Shown here: positions 50,636 through 61,500 of the stretch, piece after piece | Layout of the letters: each line of letters begins with the position of its first letter | How positions within the stretch are numbered: the stretch's first letter is position 1 | From: Dallia pectoralis | Taxonomy: Eukaryota > Chordata > Actinopteri > Esociformes > Umbridae | Direction of reading: 5' to 3' | Assembly (NCBI GenBank): GCA_029465975.1 | Contig: CM055743.1 | Location: forward strand, 17,775,507 to 17,839,506 | DNA length: 64,000 nt | Program-made: the position numbers and the translations under genes | The notes under the pieces: model-generated | Told to the model about the DNA's origin: nothing | Seen by the model: the letters and a program-made list of their open reading frames with translations, nothing else | The model's database searches: none

Positions 50636-51200
50636 TTGGGGTTTAGGGTCCTCTGGCCACTGACTCACAATACTGAATTATCTGATACGGCTGTGGGGAG
50701 AGTATGCTTCTCCAGGGATCCCAGTGCTAAAAATAAATCAATTAGGGCATTATATCAAAACAACATTGTTACTATCCCTTATATAATCCCATATTGGAAT
50801 GGTCTAATAGAGAATGTGCCTTGGAAATCAGTCTGGTCCTTACTTTTGAAATATGTTTTTACTAATAAAGTGAGAGAAGTTACATTTTAACTAATTCATA
50901 GACTCTATCCAGCAAAATGCGAATGCTCCTTCTGTAAAAAACTGTGATGAAAGTATCTCTCATTTGTTTTGGAAATGTTCATACACAGAGACATTCTGGT
51001 CAGACTTTCTTAAATTTATTCAAACCTACTTTGTTACAGACTTCTCATTTTGTTTTATGAATGTTTTCTTTGGTGTAATAGAGCCCAATACAGACAAGGA
51101 AGGGAAATACTTCATGATAAATCTTTTTTTTCTGCTTGCTAAATATCACATCCATAGTGTAAATTATGGGGCTCTAAAATGTTTTTCCTGCATTTAAGAA
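50636..51200 (+). mobile_element. 5'-truncated L1-type LINE, C-terminal ORF2 remnant
   Basis: Broken plus-strand frames read WNGLIENVPWKSVWSLLLKY, TNKVREVTF, then after a stop LIHRLYPAKC and SISHLFWKCSYTETFWSDFL. This order (Trp-rich segment, conserved Y-P, Cys/His cluster with HLFWxC) is the C-terminus of fish L1 ORF2. Stops and a frame change show that it is dead. AT-rich sequence to about 51470 may be its 3' UTR. Confidence 0.7.
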
Positions 51201-51574
51201 TGAGATAAATAAATATTTTATTTCTATAAAATTTTCTAATAACTGTAAAGCTATGAAAACTATGCAGATATATTCTACCCTCATGTCTGCCTGTGACTAA
51301 ATGATATTTGAACTGTTCACTCACATAGCTGTTATTATCTTGACTAATCGATGTTTGGCTTTGCTAGTAGATTTCCTGGAATATTGGTTATTGTTATACT
51401 AACTGTATCACTCTGTATGTATGTGTATTCAATAGACCAATTATTTGTTTGTATATATTCGGGTTGCGCGCGCATCTAGGTTGCAGAAAACACAGCAGAA
51501 AGTATGTAGTTATATTGATGTAGCGCAAAAGAATAACTCAAAAGAAGAATCGTTAAGCTAACTATCTTTTCAAA

Positions 51575-51886
51575 ATGTACTCTGCTTACTACAACAACCT
51601 GTCACCCAGCGATAAGCACTGTTATTTAACAAAATTGGCGTTAATGTGTGGAATACGTCTTACAGATCCTTATGCCATAGCGCCCTGTAAATGGTTAAAC
51701 GACGAAACGAAATTGCCTGGCATTCAGTGGCAAGAAATATATAATTACCTGATTGACACTCCAAGCATTTATACCCGGGAGAAGTTAAAAGTGTACAAAT
51801 CTCTTGATGTAACTTTGTTCTGTGGTCATGTCCAAGACATACAACTAGAGAGAAACACATGTTGTTTGTATGAATTATTTATTTGA
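51575..51886 (+). CDS. Orphan N-terminal exon of a YqaJ/SWIM-type protein (transposon-borne)
   Basis: A 103-codon frame begins MYSAYYNNLSPSDKHCYLTK and contains the segment IYNYLIDTPSIYTREKLKVY followed by KSLDV and GHVQDI. I associate this block with the N-terminus of fish proteins having SWIM zinc-finger and YqaJ exonuclease domains, which are abundant and linked to transposons such as ISL2EU. No downstream YqaJ exon is visible before the DIRS element at 52386. Either the gene was truncated or this is a leftover exon. Confidence 0.45.
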   Translation: MYSAYYNNLSPSDKHCYLTKLALMCGIRLTDPYAIAPCKWLNDETKLPGIQWQEIYNYLIDTPSIYTREKLKVYKSLDVTLFCGHVQDIQLERNTCCLYELFI

Positions 51887-52385
51887 GTAGGTTAAAAAAT
51901 AGTTTAAAACAAGGTGGATTATTAGTCGCTGAGAGTGTATGTCCTATGAAAAAGGACTGCCTTGAAATAAATACATGGGGAATTGTGAAATACAAGTCCC
52001 TCGAAATAAATAAATGTTGTCTTATGGAAAACATAATTTTGAAATAAAACCTATTTCTTTACATATGAAGTGATTTATACATTTATATTTACACGTATTT
52101 ATGTAATTATTGCATAATTTAATAGATATATTTATTATTTCATAGCTGTATTTATATATTTAATATTGACGCAAATGGCGTTCCATACTGACACCACAAA
52201 CAAAATAAGAAAATATATCAGGAAATGTGATGGGAGGTAAGGCGTCAGGGTCAAGCCCAGGGTCAAGCTTTGGGTTTAGGGGGGGGGCATTGGGATTTAG
52301 GGTCTGAAACCCGGACATCCCCCCCAATGATGCAAACCACAAATGACGTAGGCACTGGTTGGCACTGTCGCAAACGAAATGTAGT
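51887..52385. other. AT-rich sequence left of the DIRS element
   Basis: Contains several GAAATAAATA-type short repeats and the possible right end of an older element (about 52130-52185). No gene seen. Confidence 0.5.
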
Positions 52386-52557
52386 GTTCCCTATCAGGGA
52401 ACTTCGAGCTGCGTGAAAACGCTATGGGAACGCTCTGCGTGAGTGCGTCATGAAGCACATGTGTAATCAGTCCAATGGCGTGACGGAACGTCACAGACGG
52501 GTGACGTCGCGACCAGGAAGTCATAAAAGCACCCCTAATTACCGGCACCTTCAGTTT
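52386..52557 (+). repeat. DIRS left terminal inverted repeat
   Basis: Begins GTTCCCTATCAGGGAAC and ends at CTTCAGTTT. The inner part (from about 52411) is the near-perfect reverse complement of 57431-57577. Confidence 0.93.
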
Positions 52558-52665
52558 TTTGTTGCTTCAGCAAGTGCATGTTGTGACAGTCCTCGCGGGT
52601 TTCTGCTATTACGTTGATAATTCAGAAATTTTCTTGGCGTTTATGTACAAGAGCTCACCGCGATT

Positions 52666-54131
52666 ATGGCAACCGAGCGGCGTTTCAGACAGTGTGCTTC
52701 TCCCTGCAACCGCTTTCTCACGGGCCGGGACACACATGTTCTGTGCGTAGTTTGTTTGGGAGAGGAGCATGCCCAGCTAGCCTTGGAAGAGGCTAGCTGT
52801 AAGCATTGCGACCGTCTCGCCATCCGCACACTTCGCTCTCGCCTGGCGCTTTTTCAGGAAAGCGGCTCGGTTCGCGTTCCCCGCGGTTCAGGTCCCGCCG
52901 CTGCCGAGGCACGGCGCCGACTGACGTCGTGGGGTTCGCAAGCGGATCTAGCATGCGGTTCCGAGACGGCTTCTGCATTTTCTCGGTCCTCGTCTGCTAG
53001 AGCCAGTGCCTCGGCTCGGGGTTCGGAAGCACCCGTGCGGGTTTCTTCCGCCCTGGGTGAGGCACCTTTTTCTCAGCCGTCCAGTTCTGAGGAAATGGAG
53101 GTTGAAAACCTCGAGGCGGAGGCTGAATTGTTGGTTCAGTCACCTGCGAACGAGGAGCTGCTGGAGGTACTCACCCGAGCTGTGGGAAAGCTCAACATCG
53201 AGTGGCCGGCTGACAGGCAGGAGTCTGCTTCAACTAGTAAGTTGAATGAACGATTCTTGCCCTCCCGTGCTTTACCTCCTCGCCGGTGTTTGCCTTTCTT
53301 CCCGGACCTCCACACTGAGGTGTCGAGGTCCTGGAAAAGCCGGTGTCGTCCCGGGTGTTTAATCCGCGGACTCATATGTATTCGAATGTTGCCGAGGCTA
53401 ATGTTCATGGGTACGGACCGATGCCGGTCGCGGAGGAGATACTGGCGAGCCATTTATCTCCCGCGGCATCGTCTCTGAGGACACCGGCATTGCCCTCCAA
53501 GGCGTTGAAGACTACTTCAGCGCTGGTGGGCAAAGCTTATTCGGCGGCGGGTCAGGCAGCTTCCTGCCTCCATACTATGTCTGTTCTACAGGCATATCAG
53601 GCAGAGCTGCTTAGCGACGGGGCTCAGGGGGAGACTGTAAGTCCTGATGAGGTTCGAGAACTTCGTCAGGCGGCGGATTTGTCTCTTCGTGCCACTAAGG
53701 AGACGGCCAAATCAGTGGGCCGTGCTATGGCAGCCTTGGTGGCTACGGAGAGGCATCTCTGGCTGAGCCTCTCTGATATGAGAGATCGGGAGAAAGCCTT
53801 CCTTCTGGACGCGCCTCTTTCCCCCGACGGCCTCTTTGGCCCTGCTATTGGCTCGGTCGTCGAGAGGTTTCAGGAGGAGAGAAGGCAGGCGGCTGCCTTC
53901 CAGAAATTTCTCCCCCGTCGTAGCCGCGTCGCGGGGGCTGTCGGACGGGGGCAGCCCCGCCCGGCGCCGAGCACGGCACACCGGGCGCAGCAGAGAGTGA
54001 GTGTCGCTACTCGGGCGCCCCCACACGATGAGTGGGCCGGGCGGCGACGCTCACAGGCGGGGCCTTCGAGGGGTAGGACAGTTCCGAGGCCTGTCGCTAC
54101 ATCCAAGAAGGCTTTGTCTAAGAGACCCTGA
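52666..54131 (+). pseudogene. DIRS gag-like protein with one frameshift
   Basis: Opens MATERRFRQCASPCNRFLTG with a Cys/His cluster (CVVCLG...CKHC), followed by a Ser/Ala-rich acidic region. The frame starting at 52666 carries to about 53335; the conserved part then continues one base back (SSRVFNPRTHMYSNVAEANV, then GQAASCLHTMSVLQAYQAEL) to the stop at 54129-54131. The shift coincides with the A run 53335-53338. The C-terminal Arg/Pro-rich region is typical of DIRS gag. Confidence 0.85.
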
Positions 54132-54138
54132 CAGGGGG

Positions 54139-56222
54139 GTCAAACCGCTGGGGGTGGTCCCCACCAGGGGAGTAGTGAGCTCCTCCTGGTGCCCTCAGCG
54201 GGGTGGCCTGGGCGAGCGTTTTCCCGAGGGGCGCTCGCCTCCTCCGAGGAGGGGCCCAGAACTGTCAGACCAGTTGTTCCCTGCCAGTGCGCTGTTACAG
54301 GGCACTGTGTCTGCAGTACCTGTTACTCCAGAGGCCAGCCTCGAGAGGCTGGTACCCCTAGTAGATTTTCTGGCAGAGTGGAAGACCCTGCCGAATATAT
54401 CTCAGTGGGTCCTGCGGATAATCGAGAGCGGGTATGCCATCCAATTCAGGACGCATCCGCCTCGTTTCAATGGGGTCCTGCCCACAGTGGTGGGCCCAGA
54501 GCAGGCTCTGGTACTGGAGCAGGAGGTACAGACTCTCCTGCTAAAAGGGGCTATAGAACGAGTTCTTCCTCTCAGCAGGGAGTCGGGCTGGTACAGCCGG
54601 TACTTCGTTGTTCCCAAGAAGGATGGGGGTTGCGTCCTATTTTAGACCTACGTCTGTTGAATCAGACGGTCGGGAGACTCAGCTTCAAAATGCTCACTCT
54701 CAAACAGATCGTATCACAGATCAGGTCCGAGGACTGGTTTGTCACGATAGATCTGAAGGACGCCTATTTTCACATCTCCATCCTTCCACAACACAGGAAG
54801 TTCCTGAGGTTCGCTTTTGGGGGCGAAGCGTACCAGTATCGGGTTCTTCCGTTTGGCCTAGCACTCTCTCCCCGTACGTTCACGAGATGTATAGACGCTG
54901 CCCTGGCGCCGTTGCGCCTCCAGGGCATACGCATCCTCAATTACATCGACGATTGGTTGATTCTGGCTCCGTCGGAGCAGCTAGCGGTTCGGCATCGAGA
55001 TGTCGTTCTGGCTCACATCAACAAACTGGGGTTGAGGCTCAATGCTGGGAAGAGTGTGCTGTCGCCGGTACAGGTGACCACTTTCCTGGGCGTAGTCTGG
55101 GATTCGACCACGATGCGGGCACATCTGTCTCCTGCACGTGTGGCGTCGATCCTTGCTGCCGTCGAGCAGGTGAGGCTAGGTCAGTCACTCACTGTGAAAC
55201 AGTTTCAGAGACTGTTGGGTCTGCTGGCAGCAGCGTCCAACGTTATTCCTTGCGGCCTGCTGTTCATGAGACCGTTACAGTGGTGGCTCAGAACCAAGGG
55301 GTTCTCCCGAGGGAAACCAGTTCCGCATGATCACTGTTACGCGGCGTTGTCTCCGCACGCTGGTCATGTGGAGGAAGCCTTGGTTCCTAACCCAGGGTCC
55401 CGTGTTGGGAGCTCCGTGTCGTCGTGTTACACTAACGACGGATGCCTCCCTCACCGGCTGGGGGCGATCATGAGTGGTCGCCCAGCTCAAGGGCTCTGGC
55501 GGGGCCATCAGCTATCATGGCACATAAATTGGCTAGAGATGCTGGCAGTTTACCAGGCTCTGAAGCACTTCCTCCCAGACCTAAGGGGTCATCATGTTCT
55601 TGTCCGGTCGGACAACACATCGGTGGTTTTTATATCAACCACCAGGGGGTCTGCGCTCACGCCCACTTTACAATCTGGCCCGCCAGGTCCTTCTGTGGTC
55701 CCACGGGAAGCTCCTTTCTTTAAGGGCCATTTTTATCCCTGGGTACCTAAATCAGGGGGCAGACACCCTGTCGAGACAGGGGCCGAGGCCCGGGAGTGGA
55801 GACTCCATCCCGAGGTGGTGGAGCTCCTTTGGTCGCACTTCGGTCGGGCCGAAGTGGACCTATTTGCGTCCAGAGAGACGTCACACTGTCCTCTGTGGTT
55901 TTCGCTGACTCATCCAGCCCCACTGGGGCTGGATGCCATGGTGCAGGCATGGCCGAGGTCACGCCTGTACGCTTTCCCCCCGGTTGCTCTGCTCCCAGGA
56001 GTTCTGGAGAGGATCCGTCAGGAGCGGGTCAGTCTACTGCTTGTAGCACCGTACTGGCCGGCCCGAGTATGGTTTGCGGACCTAATATCTCTCCTCGTCG
56101 GCTCTCCGCTGGAGATTCCGATCAGGAGGGACCTGCTTTCCCAGGCGCATGGGGTCATCCTTCACCCCCGCCCGGAGCTGTGGAAACTATGGGCCTGGCC
56201 TCTGAGGGGGCCCGCCTCTTAG
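54139..56222 (+). pseudogene. DIRS pol: reverse transcriptase, RNase H, methyltransferase-like domain, frames broken
   Basis: The RT starts near 54340 (LVDFLAEWKTLPNISQWVL, FVVPKKDGG) and after a frame change continues LRPILDLRLLNQ, DWFVTIDLKDAYFHI, LPFGLALSPRTFT and the catalytic NYIDDWLI. RNase H is at about 55420-55790 (TTDAS, LVRSDNTS, GADTLSRQG spread over three frames). The final part (VVELLWSHFGRAEVDLFASR, RVSLLLVAPYWPARVWF) matches the Dam-like methyltransferase domain described in DIRS elements. Frame changes fall at G 54625-54629, C 55306-55308, G 55311-55313, G 55460-55464, T 55627-55631, G 55645-55649 and G 55792-55794, each equivalent to one missing base. Confidence 0.88.
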
Positions 56223-57236
56223 TTTCAGGTCTCTCGACTGAGGTCGTTGGGACCATCCTTCACTCCAGAGCTCCAGCCACAAGGAAGGCGTATGCCGCCA
56301 GGTGGAAACTGTTCACCTCGTGGTGTAGAGAACGGCAGGTGGACCCAGTTAACTGCCCAGTGTTTGCAGTACTGGAGTTCCTGCAGCATCGCTTCTCTAC
56401 AGGTCTATCCCCATCCACAAGTGTATGTGGCGGCTTTGTCCGCATGCCATGTCCCTCTAAATGGGGTTTCTCTGGGGAGACACCCACTGGTATCACGCTT
56501 CCTTCGTGGCGCCCGGAGGCTGAGGCCAGCAGCCGGCATGAGGGTGCCATCCTGGGACCTGGCTATTGTTCTAGAAGGCCTCTCCCGTGCTCCGTTTGAG
56601 CCCATTGAGGAGGTCCCTGACAAGTTCGTGACCCTCAAGACGGTCTTCTTACTTGCCATCTCTTCTCTGAAGAGGATTGGTGATATGCAAGCGCTGTCGG
56701 TGGCGCCCTCTTGCTTGGACTTCTCACCTGGTATGGTCAAGGCGTTTCTACTACCTTCACCCGGGTATGTCCCCAAGGTCCCAACTAACATTGTTGGGCC
56801 TATTGTGCTGCAAGCCTTCTGCCCTCCTCCTTTTTTGACGTCGGACCAGAAGAAGCATAACCTCCTCTGCCCGGTTAGGGCCTTAGACGCCTACGTCCAC
56901 AGAACTGCCCTGTGGAGGCTGTCCGAACAGCTGTTCGTGTGTTTTGGACCACCCAAGAGAGGGGGTCCTGTGTCTAAGCAGAGGATGAGCAAGTGGGTGG
57001 TTGAGGCCATCTCACTTGCTTACGAGTCGGCTGGTCAGCCTTCACCCTTGGCTGTTCGAGCCCACTCGACCAGGAGTATGGCGGCTTCAAAAGCCCTTTT
57101 GTCAGGTAAAGTGTCTCTACATGACGTCTGTGTTGCGGCAGGCTGGTCCTCACCGCACACGTTCGTGAGATTTTACCAGCTTGACTTTAGCTCCACGCCA
57201 GGGGCGCAGGTGCTTTCGTCCGAATGTGCGCTCTGA
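56177..57236 (+). pseudogene. DIRS tyrosine recombinase, one frame break
   Basis: Overlaps the end of pol in another frame. The N-terminal core-binding part reads STEVVGTILHSRAPATRKAY and FAVLEFLQHRFSTGLSPST, then shifts frame near 56415 to VYVAALSACHVPLNGVSLGR. Catalytic elements are visible: SLKRIGDMQAL (first Arg), AHSTRSMAASKA (H-x-x-R) and HTFVRFYQLDF (nucleophile Tyr). The enzyme is thought to integrate the circular DNA form without target duplication. The frame change here is equivalent to plus one or minus two bases, unlike the others. Confidence 0.88.
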
Positions 57237-57279
57237 CTTCACATGACGGACACTTGCTCGTATGGCGAAGTGGGTAGTG

Positions 57280-57381
57280 GCGTTCCCATAGCGTTTTCAC
57301 GCAGCTCGAAGTTCCCTGTTAGGGAACGTCTCCGGTTACGTATGTAACCTTAGTTCCCTGAGGGGAACGAGACGCTGCGTG
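57280..57381 (+). repeat. DIRS internal complementary region
   Basis: The left half is complementary to the outermost bases of the left terminal repeat (TTCACGCAGCTCGAAGTTCC...), and the right half to the outermost bases of the right terminal repeat (GTCTCCGGTTACGTATGTAA...). It lies just after the recombinase stop. In DIRS1 this region is the template used to complete the ends of a circular DNA intermediate. Confidence 0.92.
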
Positions 57382-57430
57382 TCTGTGCCATACTCCCAGC
57401 ATGCCCTTGGCACTTGCTTCAGCCCATCAG

Positions 57431-57629
57431 AAACTGAAGGTGCCGGTAATTAGGGGTGCTTTTATGACTTCCTGGTCGCGACGTCACCCGTCTGTGACGT
57501 TCCGTCACGCCATTGGACTGATTACACATGTGCTTCATGACGCACTCACGCAGAGCGTTCCCATAGCGTTTTCACGCAGCGTCTCGTTCCCCTCAGGGAA
57601 CTAAGGTTACATACGTAACCGGAGACGTT
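57431..57629 (+). repeat. DIRS right terminal inverted repeat
   Basis: Starts AAACTGAAGGTGCCGG and mirrors the left repeat for about 150 bp. It ends with an extra segment (GGTTACATACGTAACCGGAG and ACGTT) absent from the left end but matched in the internal complementary region. Confidence 0.93.
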
Positions 57630-58532
57630 TTGGAACTCTCGGGAAAAGGAAACCGACGGAAAAACATGATTTGCTCAACTTCCCACGACTACATAAACAT
57701 GCAAAACGTTTAACAATGATCTTGACAGCAAACAGAGCGTCCACGTAGCACACACAGTATATTTGAGCTATATTACCAACTGAATATGTCTCAAAACAAT
57801 GACATGCATGGATGTCTCGCGAGAACTGTGGTTATGTCCATGTCATATTCTCGTTCGTCTTTAGCATTATTATTAGCTAGAATAAATGTAACTCGGGCAA
57901 ACATTCAACACTCAAACTACCTCGACAGTCAGTCGTCGGTTGAACTCGTCCAATGAGCAATATAACATGTAAAAATAAATCCTGTGAATTCAATTTAGTT
58001 AGAAAGCTGGTGCTAGTAGTAGTTTGTAGCTATCTATACCGTTAAGTTAGCTAGCTTGCGGCTAACTGTACCTAATGTAATGTCGTTTGCACAGGAAACA
58101 AATGCATTTATAATAGGCAAACTGGATCGGTGAGGACGCATCTGTGGGTAAGATTGGTAAATTGGTTACCTATACTAACTACCTGTTTGTATAGATATGT
58201 ATATTTATCAGTGTGCTAACCTTGGCTGACACTAGTAGTTGGTTAAATGATATATCCTAATAGACCGGAAGTAGTTGCTTGCTTAATAATCATTATCACT
58301 CGGCAGATGTTGCCTGCCATGTCATAAGAATTTCATTATTCAGTTTGATGCAAGTCATTCAGTAGTACATATGACAATAAATAGTTTGACTTTTGACACA
58401 GTATTTACAACATGACAATTGTGGCTTGCCATGAAAGTGTCAGCCAGAGTCTCTGCGAGGTTGCTTTGCTTGGATTCTGTTAGGCAATGGTTTTAACCAG
58501 GATTTGCATGTGCCTCTTGGGATTTGTTTGAC
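57630..58532. other. 5' flank of dpy19l4, no coding exon
   Basis: Because the first coding exon of dpy19l4 starts after a splice acceptor, its promoter and a non-coding exon should lie in or near this stretch. I cannot identify them with confidence. No transposon recognised. Confidence 0.4.
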
Positions 58533-58537
58533 AGGAG

Positions 58538-61500
58538 ATGGCAGAGTTGAGATGCCGGAAAACAGTGGTGGAGGGAGAAGATGAGGGCGAGAAACAACAG
58601 CAATGTGAATCTACACCCCAATGTGAAGATGTTGCTGAAGGTAACCTATTACACTCAATGGTATCAAGAGGGCATCACCCGTTTGTGTGGCCTTTTTGGG
58701 AAAGTTACATGACTTGTTGGTTGAGGAAAAACATTCTTCTTTTTTCACCAGTGGACAAGGATGGTCTCAAGGAGACCTGTTCAGAGAAGACAAATGGAGC
58801 TGGTGGAGCTTCTTCTGGCACCCAGGAGACGCAGAACAATGAGAAGGATGAGAAAGACAGAACTAAAAAAGAGGTAGCAGATGGTCAAAATCCTGTCAAA
58901 AGAGCCCGGATCAATTGCAGATGTTAGTGGAACTCTTATTACCTTTTCGTCCATTATCTTTTTACCAGGGATGTAAACAAATTACCAATCTGTCAAAAAA
59001 AATTGTAATTGATCAATATTGAGTCAGGGTTTCTATTCTAAAAACAAACTGGTTGTTTTGGGATAAAGTTTGGACTACAATTACTCCTCATATACTTCCT
59101 CCGAATTGTGCCCAAATTTCCTGGGGATACCGGACACAGTAAAACATGTCTGTGCGTGACTTTATTTTGACATCAACTTTTTGTTTGAATAATCTCCATT
59201 TCTACTTTGCAGCGCTTTTTTTTCAGCGTCTAGTGAAGTTGTTCTTCGGGTGCCTGGCAGCTGTTACATGTGGCATGATGTATGCTCTGTATCTTTCTAC
59301 CTACCACGAAAGGAAGTTCTGGTTTTCTAGCAGACAGGTGTGTATTAGCAGCCTGCGTGTAGTGTTATTGTGCTATATATACCAGATGCAGAAGGGTGTT
59401 CAAGGCTATTTATTACTATTCATTACATCAGATATCTCAGGTTTGTGTCATCAGAAGGCTCATGTTATGTTTACTTTATGCTGTAACATTAGTAAACATT
59501 TTATACATCCTTAAGAGGAAAACATTCACCTGAATATAAAATACAATTGATTGTTATTCAATATGAACGTTTACATGCACTGTAAAAACATAAATCTCCT
59601 ATTTTCTTATGTCATATTTTTGAAGTAATTTTTTGTTTGGTTGATAGTGTGCTATTAAACATATTCAGAGTGGATTTGAAATGTTTTTTTTTTCAATTAA
59701 TCTTATTTTGGTGTTTGTTTTTTTCTTTGGGTGTACACCATAACCTCCTTCAGAGGGCGCCAAAGATTCCTTTATGCAGGACAAACCCTTCCAAGAGAAC
59801 TGCACAGCACTCTTTGATTTGAATTGTTTGATGTGTCGAGGCGATGATACTTATCCTGTCTTATTTTGTATCAGGAGCTGGAGCGGGAAATCACCTTCCA
59901 GGGTGGCAGTGGACTCTACTATTATTACTACAAACACATGCTGATGGCACCGTCGTTCGAAAGAGGTAATGGTCCAATCCTGCTTTAAACAAACCATTAT
60001 CTGATGTCTGAGTACCCTAGTTTTTGTTCAGTTTGTGGTGTTATACACTGAATTTATAATTTGTACATATATACTATATAATATAGTGTATAGTATATTG
60101 GTGTAAGTCAAGGATAATAGCTTGCTGTGAGAAGTGTTTATACATTATTAGAGATTACACTGGGATCAGTGTTCCAGCCTGGTATGTCCAACGTTCCCCG
60201 TTAATAAATAAAACTGGTGCAGAATTCAATTTTTTGTGTAGCATTTCAGATGCTGGGATTTCTTCATTCTAGGTGTGTACGAACTGATGAGAGACAACCG
60301 AACGGTTTCTGGTCAGACCATCAACACAGTAGAACGTCTGTCTCTGTACCCAGAGCTCGTCACTAGCCTGCTTTACAGAATTACTGGAAGCCAGGTCAGT
60401 CTACAACTCAGGGATGCTAACTTGTCATTTTGGCTACATCACAAAGCACGTTGGGTAACCTCATTCGGACTGTTCGTGTTATGTGTTTTGTTCTGTTTGC
60501 ACTGTTCGTGTATGTTTTGACATGTGTGTTTAAATGCTGCAGCTAGAGGTCAGAATAAATCCCTTGTGTGTGTAATCAGACTTGCCGAATAAACCTCATT
60601 CTGATTCTTAGTGAGATGCAGATAAAGTACTCTGGGTATCTCAGGCTGGTATGATTTCCTCCACCCTGCAGGATGTGATAGAGCCAGTTTACTTCTACAT
60701 CGGGGTGGTGTTTGGCCTCCAGGCTGTCTACATCACTGCCCTATTTGTGTCCAGCTGGTTGTTGAGCGGCACCTGGTTGGCCGGCATGCTGGCCGTTGCT
60801 TGGTATATGATCAACCGGTAAGTGGAAGACGACAAACATAATAACTTTACTTAGACTGCATGACATGTTTTGACCAATATATGTTTGTATGTGTGTCTGT
60901 GTGTATATAGGAATGAGGGACCTTGACAAAAGCAAACGTTGATTTGTCCATCACATTACATATGATGATAATATATTATATATATTGATCTGTCCATCAC
61001 ATTACATATGATGATAATATATGATATATATTGATCTGTCCATCACATTACATATGATGATAATATATGATATATATTGATCTGTCCATCACATTACATA
61101 TGATGATAATATATGATATATATTGATCTGTCCATCACATTACATATGATGATAATATATGATATATATTGATCTGTCCATCACATTACATATGATGATA
61201 ATATATGATATATATTGATCTGTCCATCACATTACATATGATGATAATATATGATATATATTAATCTGTCCATCACATTACATATGATGATAATATATGA
61301 TATATATTGATTTGTCCATCACATTACATATGATGATAATATATGATATATATTGATCTGTCCATCACATTACATATGATGATAATATATGATATATATT
61401 GATCTGTCCATCACATTACATATGATGATAATATATGATATATATTGATTTGTCCATCACATTACATATGATGATAATATATGATATATATTGATTTGTC

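Larger units (their letters stand above)
52386..57629 (+). mobile_element. DIRS1-like tyrosine-recombinase retrotransposon, structurally complete
   Basis: All parts of a DIRS1 element are present: terminal inverted repeats (52386-52557 and 57431-57629), gag, an RT/RNase H/methyltransferase-like pol, an overlapping tyrosine recombinase frame, and an internal complementary region (57280-57381) joining sequences complementary to both outer ends. The ends carry GTT, as expected for recombination of a circular intermediate without target duplication. All three reading frames have breaks, most at homopolymers (see findings). Confidence 0.95.

Noticed and set aside
49595..52385. A host gene between lrp12 and dpy19l4
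   Set aside because: Only L1 remnants, one transposon-type exon and AT-rich repeats are visible; no series of compatible exons exists.
59212..59226. Upstream splice acceptor (TTTGCAG at 59206-59212) for the dpy19l4 third exon
   Set aside because: Its use would start the exon out of phase with the previous donor at 58873 and reach a stop; the acceptor after the T run (59226) keeps the frame.
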